NCBI GenBank assembly: GCA_001972305.1
Contig: BDDD01003358.1
Location: 62,001-126,000 of the forward strand
DNA length: 64,000 nucleotides
Source: Cephalotus follicularis
Lineage: Eukaryota; Streptophyta; Magnoliopsida; Oxalidales; Cephalotaceae
Direction: 5' to 3'
In this document: one piece after another, positions 56,012-64,000 of the stretch
How positions within the stretch are numbered: position 1 is the first letter of the stretch
Layout of the letters: each line of letters begins with the position of its first letter
The notes under the pieces: generated by a model
Database searches by the model: none
Seen by the model: the letters and a program-made list of their open reading frames with translations, nothing else
Told to the model about the DNA's origin: nothing
Made by a program: the position numbers and the translations under genes

Positions 56012-57198
56012 TACACATATGCCGATGACTGGATAAAGCGACTGGCTATTCGGTCCCTGATTGATAGATGTGGTAATACAAGAATCCAGGGGGTGACTGG
56101 AGATCACACCGGGGCTATTTTAATAGTCAGAGACTATTAGAATAGTCGTACCAGACAAACGGAATGATCTTGGAATTTATCATCATACTGGAGATCGAAA
56201 GGCTTTCGGGTCCTACCTGACTTTGAACTGGTTGACATGTAAGGAAACATGTCATTTAGTAAAAGGTTGACATCAAGGAGATGTTACTTTGCTAGTGAAT
56301 ATTTTATTTGCTGGATTCGGGTCCATGCAGTACTACGATAAAATATTCCAAGTGAAGGATTGATATGAATTTACATTAGGTGCTTTGGGAACTTATTGTA
56401 AAGAGAGAGCATTGGGTTAACTTTGGGCCAAGGATTTAACCCCATGTCTTGGACGAATTTGGGCCATAGGGAATGGACCATCTTGGCTTATTTTTGGCCT
56501 CAATATACCTATATATTGGGAGGCCCAAATAATGCCCAAAAGTTACTCACATAAGTTGACTTTGTCAATGAATTAAATTGAAGTAGAATTGTAGCCGCCC
56601 ATGTGATTATAAATTGTGGTGGCATGTAAGCATGAAGGGAATGAAGACATGTGAGGTAATGATGTATTTGAGAGGTGTCTTGATGGCATTAAATGCTAAA
56701 GGACAAAATGAATAAGTAAGCCTTAAGTTACTGATCAAGGCTTGGCTTTAATAGATATATATATGCATGCACGACAAAAGGTGGATCTCTCTTGCAATCT
56801 CTCCCTCACACATGTTGTTCTCTCTCCCATCTCTCTTGTATGGTCGTGCTTCTTACTTTTCCAAAAGTGAAGGGGCCATTTTGTCTACTATAAAGGGAGA
56901 TTATATATCAACTATTTTTTTACACTTTCTTAGTTAATTGTGGTGGAGATTCATTTGTATATTGCATTGGATCTTTATCTAAATTGATTTAGTCTAGGTT
57001 AAAAACAAAACCTCTCCATCTTCTCTTCCTTTCCGTGATAAAAGGAAGGCCTTGGAGATATTGGTTTTGGATTAAAGAGTAGAGGGAGCTTGACTTGATG
57101 GAAGGAGTTAGTCACGTCGGTAACATTTTTTCCTCCTTCTTTTATATTTATGATCTTAAGTTTCTTTGTGCTTGGTGATGGTTTTGATTGAATGTTTA
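56012..57198 (+). repeat. C1 3' LTR, second part
   Basis: Begins with the second TSD copy tacac and continues the LTR from 11032. Similar to the C2 LTR to about 56220, then unique. TATA-like tatatatatg at 56756-56765 and a CT-rich leader at 56784-56846 suggest the transcription start region. Cut by G4 at 57199 (gttta flank). Confidence 0.85.
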
Positions 57199-57844
57199 TG
57201 TAATAACCGCAACTTCAATTAATGTATGTTGATCAAATTTTGAAATAAAATATACATTTTAATTGAGTTATTTGTCCAATTATAATAATTTTTGTGATTG
57301 GTAATTGCTTGGGATGAATGGATGTACAATTGGTGAAGTATCAAACTTAAGAAACCCTAAAACAGCCATCGACAGCCGACTATCACAGGGGAATAGTCGA
57401 CTGTCTGATGCGTGTGTGGACAGTCAACTGGATCGGTACAGAACAGGTGTCTGTGCATGCCTGTGAGACTGAATCCAAGGGGCATTGCATGAGGGGTAGG
57501 TGTCATGCGTGACAGCAGCTGCCAGAGCATGCAAAATAGAGTACTTTCATGTTCTCTACAACCTGCCAACAGAATGGAAAGAAGAGAATGGTGAGAAAGA
57601 GATAGAAAGAAGAGAGAAAGAGAAATGCATGTGAGTGAGAGAAGGAATGAGAGAAGCTGAGTTGTGAGAACCTGGCGAATTCAGAGGTTCCTAGACCTTT
57701 ATATCAGCTATTAGAGCTGTGTGTGTGTGTTAGAAAAATACTGAGAGAAAAGGGAGTTGCTGGAGAATTGTTAACAAGTTAATGGAACTTGCATGTTGAT
57801 GAAATGGAGCTCAAAGAGGGAATTAAAGCTGTGGTTTTTTCTTG

Positions 57845-59475
57845 GTAAGTTCTCAATCCGAACTCACTGTTAATGTGATGATACTGTATCTAGGAGGATG
57901 TTAATGTCTTCTGTTAACATGGTTAAGAATTAACAGCTTCTAGAATTGAAATAGAAAGTGATAAATGGTTCAAGTATAAATGGAGATTGTAACCTCTAAT
58001 TTGGATTATTGTTGTGGTTAGTTGTCATGATATAAAATTTCCCTTAAGTATCTATATGCACCTTCTGTTCACCCGTTAGGAACAAGGAATATGGAATTAA
58101 AGATATATTGGCCAAGAGTTCAAGAGGAAGTTGTAAAATGGGAATTTAAGACTTAAGGAATGGATGATAGGCTATTGTTGAAGTAGTAATTGTAGCTGAT
58201 AATTAGTCAAACCTTCTGGTTAATGACTGAACCACATGCATGCATGATATAGATTAATCTTGATGGAATTGAAGGATTGTTGGAGAAAAGGCTTTGGAAA
58301 CTCAAAGAGAAAGATCGATCCCAATTGATCTTGAGATAGCAATTGAGGTAGGGGTAATGACATGTTCATGGAAGATATTTGATGCATATCATGTATGTTT
58401 ATTTTCTGTATGATTGCATGTGTGGAATTGGTTAGAAATTGAACATGGAAATATATACAACCTGCTACTGCCTGCATTTCTGGGCAGAAGCAGTCGATTG
58501 TTCTTCATGACAGTCGACTACTCAATTCATCCAGTCGAATGTTAAGACAAAATAGTCGACTACTTAACCAAAACAGCCGACTGTTCTTGAGAACAACCGA
58601 CTGTCCTGGGTTAAAATTCTGCTATAGGTCCTGTTTTGGGCCCAATTGAATTGCTATTGTCCTTTTTATTGTTTCTACATATGCTACTGTTAATTAGTAT
58701 GTACTAGTGACTGTTATAAACCCTATTGTTTCCACATTTTCAAAGATTGAACAAACTACGTATTATATGCACGATTTATGATATCAACTATCATTTTCAA
58801 AATGAAAGATTATTGCTTAAAGAACTACTGATTTTTCCTCCTATGAGAGGTACCTACTATTTTGTTTCCAAACTGGAAACCCCTATTGTACTGATATCGT
58901 TTTCCTCTTAAGAGATGTACGATCACTGAATTGCTTATGTTTCTAGAGAAAACAACTTTTGTATTGCATATTATATATATATATATGTAATATTATTGAA
59001 CTTAATTGATTGAATTGATTGTCTATGCTTACCGTGGTCGAGTGATGGGAAGATATCACTGATTACAACGGTGAGCCTACGTGCCAGGAGTTGGCTAGTG
59101 CTTATTCACCATACTGATCTGCATCGTAGACCGTGTATTGTTAACTGCCCACTAAATGCCGGCAGTACTGTTTACCTCCTATCATCAGCAGAGTTGGGGT
59201 GAGAGCTAGGTGGCTCGACGTAGGCTAGGGGTTAGCGACGTCTTGATGCCCAATACTGGTCTTCGAACAACCACTGGACTGATCAATTGTACCCTTGTGT
59301 GGTATTCTTGCATATGGATTGTCTATGGCCACTTGGCATGATTGCTTATATATCGGAACATTTAAATGTTATTTTAAATATAAACTGTCATACATGTTGC
59401 ATTCATATATTCCTTAGCGTGCATTATCTTCCTACTTAGCCAAGTGAGGACAACGGCTAACCCCTACAATTTCAG
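57845..59475 (+). other. Candidate leader intron in G4 LTR
   Basis: Donor TTGGTAAGTT; acceptor CTAACCCCTACAATTTCAG ending at 59475; 1631 nt. Confidence 0.5.
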
Positions 59476-59627
59476 ATTAAGCGAAGACTCTACTGAAGTT
59501 TGGCGAGCTTCTACTTTCTATCTTAAGGTTGTTATTCTTATGATGTTGTACTGTAATGTAATGAACGGTTCATACCCCGTTGCTGTTGTACTTTCCTTAT
59601 GTAAGGATAATTTAGTTGGTTTGTACC

Positions 59628-59651
59628 CGCACGTAGTATGGGATGCGTGCG
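59628..59651 (+). other. U5 hairpin of G4 LTR
   Basis: Stem CGCACG/CGTGCG around TAGTATGGGATG. Confidence 0.72.
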
Positions 59652-59794
59652 AATGACTTATGTTTTATAATCCAGATGACTGTTTCCGCTTATGTATTTG
59701 ATGTGTTATGAGAATGAAGGATTATTATGCTTATTCCTGATATCACCATAAATGCTTGTCTCTTAATGTAATCGAAAGGCGGGGTGTGACAGCA

Positions 59795-59806
59795 TGGTAT
59801 CAGAGC
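59795..59806 (+). other. G4 primer-binding site, initiator tRNA-Met
   Basis: TGGTATCAGAGC, 3 bp after the LTR end. Confidence 0.93.
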
Positions 59807-59895
59807 ATATTCCATATATGCTAGCTGGGATAAGTTTCTCAGAAATTAAGTGACTTGTTTCCTGATGATCTTATCATCTCCTTATAGGAAACGAA

Positions 59896-60540
59896 ATGGA
59901 AGGGAGAAGAGGACGTGTAAGGTCTCGAGCCATGGATGAAAATGCTCCTAAGGAAGCAAATGATCGCGGTAACCCGATGGATCTTATAGCCAATTTTATC
60001 TGGCAGCAGATGGCTACCAATGCAGCTCAGATGGAGGAGATGCAATGATTGCACACTCAAGTACAGCAGGCTAGACAACCTTCAAGACAGTCTCGAAGGG
60101 CTGTTACTCAGGGTACTCTTAATCAGGGGAGTCATGCGAGAATTAAAGCTTGTTCTCACTGTGACCGTAAGAGCCATCGTCTAGAGGATTGTTGGTTGAA
60201 AAATGAGTTATGCATAAAGTGCGGAGCATCAGATCATTTCTTGGAGGATTGTCCGAATAGGCGAATCCCTTCTCGTTTCCGAACTCCTAACCGAAGCAGC
60301 CAACAGAGTTTAGGAGGGTGTGGTTTCTGTGGTCGTTCGGACCATGATGAAAGTAAGTGTTGGAAGAAGGCTGGGAAGTGCCTAAACTGTGGGGCATTAG
60401 ACCATAGAATGAGAGGTTGTCTGAATGGTCAAAAAACCGCATTTACTGGATCTACTGGTGGTAGCGGTACTACAACTGGATCTTCACAGCAGAAGGATAC
60501 TGGAAAAAGAATCATGCAAGGTCAGGTTATACTTATCTAA
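59896..60540 (+). pseudogene. G4 gag with four CCHC knuckles and no Gag core
   Basis: Starts MEGRRGRVRSRAMDEN at 59896; QMATNAAQMEEMQ aligns with QANAANMEQLRQM of G2. A TGA at 60046 interrupts the same frame, which then stays open to 60540. Directly after the N-terminus, with the ~170-residue Gag core missing, come four CX2CX4HX4C zinc knuckles: CSHCDRKSHRLEDC, CIKCGASDHFLEDC, CGFCGRSDHDESKC and CLNCGALDHRMRGC. G1 and G2 have two. A basic spacer (RRIPSRFRTPNRSSQQ) separates the two pairs. The tail GKRIMQGQV matches the gag-protease junction of G2. If translated from the second half it would be a basic, nucleic-acid-binding protein of about 163 residues without capsid function. Confidence 0.88.
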
Positions 60541-60870
60541 GGAAGATATAACTGATATTAAGTATATAATTGATCGTGCATTGATTTACCCTATAACCAC
60601 ATACTCATTCATTGCATCATGTTTTCTGTATGACTTGCATGGTGTCACTGTGTATTGCAATGGATGTTGAAGGTGAATACTCCAACTAGTGATTGCTTGT
60701 TGATCGATGTGATGATCTAGCGTAGTGAGATCACGATAGCTAGGATTCAACTATTCGCTGGTTGACTGTACTGCCTATCCAAGACTTTTTATTTCGAATA
60801 CGAGTTTACCTTGTCAAATAGGCAAGTTTCCAGTTTATCGAATCTAACCTTGGTTATGAAGGGATTATGA
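60541..60870 (+). pseudogene. G4 protease remnant
   Basis: Frameshifted fragments correspond to the G2 protease: KEDITDIKYIIDRALI, then IYPITTYSFIASCF in place of DPGATHSFIASSF, then DLHGVT. The active-site motif is destroyed. The stretch from about 60670 to 60870 keeps only faint matches (a decayed counterpart of the SDTVLKDCEI segment) and has lost most of the region between protease and RT. Confidence 0.7.
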
Positions 60871-62140
60871 GTGAAGGAGTTGAAGACTCAATTACAGGAT
60901 TACCTTGATAAGGGATTTATCAGACCGAGTGTATCACCGTGGGGAGCACCGGTTCTGTTTGTGAAGAAGAAAGATGGATCGATGCGGCTATGCATCAATT
61001 ACAGGCTGCTAAATCAAGTGACGGTAAAGAACAAGTATCCTCTGCCACATATTGAGGAGTTGTTTGACCAATTGCAAGGCTCAACCGTATTCTCCAAACT
61101 TGACCTGAGAACAGGGTACCATCAACTGAGGATCCGAGAAGGTGCTGTGGAGAAAACTGCATTTCGAACCAGATATGGGCACTACGAGTTTCTGATATTT
61201 CCGTTTAGTTTGACAAATGATCCTGCAGACTTTATGTGTCTGATGAACAAAGTGTTCCAACCTTATCTTGATCAGTTTGTCGTTATATTCCTAGATGACA
61301 TCCTGATCTACTCAAAGAGCATTGAGGAACACATGCAGCATTTGAGAATTCTACTGCAGACGCTACGGAAAGAACAACTATACGCCAAATTCAGCAAGTG
61401 CGAATTTTGGCTGGATCATGTGACTTTCCTAGGTCACATTGTGTCGAGTGAAGGATTGTCAGTGGATCCTTCGAAGATAGAGAGTATTGTTGATTGGCCC
61501 CAACCGAGGAACGTTACGGAGGTTCGTAGTTTCTTGGGATTGGCTGGCTACTACTGGAGATTCATCAAGGGATTTTTGAAGCTTGCTACACCACTGACAC
61601 AGTTGACTCAAAAGAAGTCCAGTTTTGTGTGGGATATTCTTGTGAGGCAAGTTTCCAAGAGTTTAAGAGTCGTTTAATTTCGGCTCCAGTGTTGGCATTA
61701 TCGGAGGGTAATGAGGGTTTTACTGTCTACACTGATGCTTCTAGGAAAGGATTGGGATGCGTACTTATGCAACATGGCAGGGTGATTGCATACGCATCAA
61801 GGAAGTTGAAGTCGTACGAAGAAAACTATCCCGTACATGATTTTGAGTTGGCAGCCATAGTGTTTGCTTTGCATAAATGGAGGCACTACCTCTATGGTGC
61901 TCGGTTTGAGATCTTTACTGACCATAAGAGTTTCAAGTATTTGTTTTCCCAGAAGGAGCTCAACATGAGACAGAGGCGATGGGTGGAATTCTTTAATGAC
62001 CACAACTGCAATATTCAATAGCACCCGGGAAAGGCGAATGTAGTGGCTGATGCGCTAAGTCACAAGGCAATGATTGCTGGAGCAATGGTTTCACAGTGGA
62101 AGCTATTGGAGGAATTTCAGAGATGGAATCCGTTCATGGT
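60871..62140 (+). pseudogene. G4 RT-RNase H and integrase start
   Basis: RT opens at [15 protein letters not shown] and is open for 268 codons: [38 protein letters not shown] (arginine kept where G2 has a stop), catalytic [12 protein letters not shown] (about 61285-61310), [16 protein letters not shown] one-base deletion near 61632 shifts into the RNase H frame ([27 protein letters not shown]), which has a TAG at about 62019 just before [13 protein letters not shown]. The integrase N-terminus ([13 protein letters not shown]) is cut at 62140 by LTR X. Otherwise one of the better preserved gypsy RTs in the window. Confidence 0.92.
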
Positions 62141-64000
62141 TGTAATACCCTGCTTACCTGTACGTATTTTTTTGTTACGATTTTTATCTGTTTCGTTTAA
62201 GTTTTTGTCTGTTTTATGTTGGGCTTATGTTTTTCGGCTGACTGATACCAGCCTTAATTTTGGGCATGTTGGTATGGATATTTTGTTTGGTATATTTAGT
62301 CATATTGTTATTATTATTACAAAACCATTTTTATCAAATACATAATTATCTTCTTATAGTCTTAAATTTATTTTATTAATTAAATTTTCAGAAATTGGTT
62401 TTTAAAAACAAAATCTTTATCTTTAATATTTTCCTTCTTCTTCCCAAACTCTCTCTCCCTTATCTCTATCTCTCCAATCTCCCTCTCGCTCACAACTCTA
62501 TCTCTTTCCTTCTTCTCACCCTGAAAATCAGCCTACATTCCTTATCTAACAGATTGGTTTTTCCTTTTCTTTCTATCCTTTCCCGTTTGGTCTCTTTTGC
62601 TATATATGTATGGTGTTTCTGCAACTGTTTTTGACATCCATCAGGTTGGTTTCCTATGTTGTTATGTCATGGTGATTGGTCTTGGATTGTTGCCATCAAA
62701 TTTTTGTACATGGGCTACTAGAGTTCATTTAGTTTTGGTTCCTTGCTTTTCTTAATATTCTGTCAATTGTCTCTGAGTTGGTTAGCAAGCCTATTGTCAT
62801 CTCATATGTGTTATGTAATCTAGTTTTATAAATTGAATATGGCAATTATGCAGAAAAGTGATTAGGAAGAAACATGCATGGTATGAATTTTCTGTCAATC
62901 GGTCTCTGTCGAATTCTGCGTTGTAACATTGTTTTACATGCCATGCAAGGTTGTTTTTAATGTTGGTAATCTTCTAGTGTCGAAGAAATCCGAGTCTTGG
63001 CTGCTAAATTGCACAAAATTTCACTAAATTGCTGTTCTATCACCCAGAACAGTCGACTGCCCATATGAACAGTCGACTGTCTTCTGTTGAGTAGTCGGCT
63101 GGACCCTCGATTCAGTCAACTGCTTGCATGTCCAGGTTGAGTAGTCGACTGGCCCTGTTGTGTAGTCGACTGGATTCTTGAAACAGTCGGCTGGTTTGTG
63201 CTGTAAACTTCTGTTTTCATCCATTTGTTCTTCTGATGATCCGGGTCTATTCTAAACATCATTATGATTTTGTTTTATGTTCAAAATTAATTTTAGACCC
63301 TTATTTGAACATTGTTATGTTGAATAGATTATTGTGCTACGTGAAGCAAATTAAATTTACCGGAAATTCGTAAGTTAGTCTGTGATCGCATAAGGTACGG
63401 ATTTTCGTTCCTTGATAAACTCTTACTGATTCAGTTCTATTTTGAGAATAAATACAGATTCTTTATTTTGGTTTTATCTGAATTGAAGCTGTTTTGTTTT
63501 AATGAGATGAACGGATATTTCTTTTTGGACATCTGGTTTATTTGAAATAAATTCAGTTTATGAATATGTCCCTTTCAAATTATGAATTCCGTTATATTGG
63601 ATTTTGAAATAAAGTCAGTTAACATTTTATTGAATATATTTCCTGGCTTAATGAACTCCGCTATGTTATGTTTATGAAATGTTATGCAAATGTCTCTTTA
63701 TTGTGAAAATAAAAGAGTTGCATTTCGATTATGAAAGTATATGTTATGTGAAACTATATCGTTTGTGAACGATTTATGATTATGTTGGGAAACCTTTCTA
63801 TGTATTTTAAATGGATTTGATGAAATCAAAATTTTTAAATGGTGAAATACTGAGCTTTTATAACCACCTATGGGGGTACCATAGGCATGTTGTGAGCCTG
63901 GCACAGGGGCATGACACTTTCCGTAACGGTGTGATTAGTTTATGGCGTCTCTCTGGGATATCCTTGGATAGGATTTGTGATAGAGGCGTATGGATCGATC
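62141..64000 (+). mobile_element. X: LTR of another retrotransposon, 5' part
   Basis: Abrupt start TGTAATACCCTGCTTACC inside the G4 integrase; flank atggt (62136-62140) should be the TSD. At least 1860 bp with a CT-rich leader-like segment (62440-62520), a TATA-like tatatatg (62601) and a CAGTCGACTG cluster, but no coding sequence and no PBS before the window edge. Whether it is a solo LTR or a complete element cannot be seen. Orientation is inferred from the TG start and the CT-rich segment. Confidence 0.75.
63050..63194 (+). repeat. CAGTCGACTG cluster in LTR X
   Basis: Seven or more copies of cagtcgactg, agtcgactgg and cagtcggctg in 145 bp, the same motif as in the G LTRs although the surrounding LTR is not obviously similar. 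Confidence 0.8.

Larger units (their letters stand above)
7126..57198 (+). mobile_element. C1: Ty1/copia retrotransposon, the outermost element
   Basis: Plus-strand copia whose visible pieces are pol (7126-10126), PPT (10103-10115) and a 3' LTR split into 10116-11032 and 56012-57198. The split is caused by C2, bounded by a perfect TSD (tacac at 11028-11032 and 56012-56016). Its 5' part lies left of G1, outside the window. Its LTR is cut again by G4 at 57199, so the true end is not seen. It must be older than C2, G1 and G4. Confidence 0.88.
57199..59791 (+). repeat. G4 5' LTR
   Basis: TGTAATAACCGC...GCGGGGTGTGACA, 2593 bp. Palindrome clusters at 57371-57430 and 58491-58605, TATA-like TTTATATCA at 57698-57706, candidate intron and U5 hairpin all at the family positions. 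Confidence 0.93.
57199..64000 (+). mobile_element. G4: Ty3/gypsy (Tekay/Del-like) retrotransposon, 5' part
   Basis: 5' LTR, PBS, gag with deleted core, protease remnant, RT-RNase H and integrase start, then interrupted at 62141 by the LTR of element X. The rest lies beyond the window. Confidence 0.9.

Overview
The window looks like repetitive nuclear DNA of a flowering plant. Every stretch I could assign belongs to an LTR retrotransposon. I found no host gene, rRNA, tRNA, bacterial-type operon or CRISPR array. Evidence for a plant: primer-binding sites (PBS) matching plant initiator tRNA-Met (TGGTATCAGAGC) and tRNA-Asp (TGGCGCCGTTGCCGGGGA on the element strand), LTRs of 1.3-3.3 kb, Ty1/copia, Ty3/gypsy (chromovirus-like) and Athila-like polyproteins, and 5-bp target-site duplications (TSDs). 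Element names below (A1, G1, C1 and so on) are local labels.

Layout, from the outermost element inwards. C1 is a plus-strand copia: pol at 7126-10126 and a 3' LTR split into 10116-11032 and 56012-57198. Three elements interrupt it. G1 (minus gypsy, LTR 4492-7125, gag-PR-RT 2423-4387) lies in its coding part, and G1 is itself split by A1 (minus Athila-like, 1-2422, runs off the left edge). C2 (minus copia, 11033-56011, TSD tacac) splits the C1 3' LTR. G4 (plus gypsy, from 57199) enters the same LTR further on and is split by another LTR, X, at 62141 to the right edge.

C2 was in turn a target for four insertions. S1 is a solo gypsy LTR (13190-15675). A2 is an Athila-like element (17651-39637, TSD ctcgt/ctcat) whose leader holds G2, a rearranged plus gypsy (21218-37926). 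G3 is a gypsy derivative with giant LTRs and almost no coding capacity (40073-49221, TSD ttgat). S2 is a solo LTR (50210-51753, TSD ctgtg). Removing the insertions restores the order of C2: 5' LTR, PBS, gag, integrase, RT-RNase H, polypurine tract (PPT), 3' LTR.

No coding region looks fully intact. All carry stops, frameshifts, deletions or insertions; many stops fit C-to-T/G-to-A change, as expected of methylated, silenced repeats. G2 is the youngest by LTR comparison (about 1-2% by eye) and contains a 3.86-kb internal tandem duplication that copied existing stop codons, plus an in-frame integrase-RT chimera.

The most interesting signals are non-coding and recur across LTRs: (1) a candidate leader intron inside the gypsy LTRs, with conserved GGTAAGT donor and CTAAC...CAG acceptor; (2) a 7-bp hairpin with conserved 12-nt loop TAGTATGGGATG whose stem covaries between families; (3) clusters of TCGA-centred palindromic motifs, with a different core in each family; (4) apparently exchanged promoter cassettes in the Athila-like LTRs. 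Comparisons are by eye and no database was searched.
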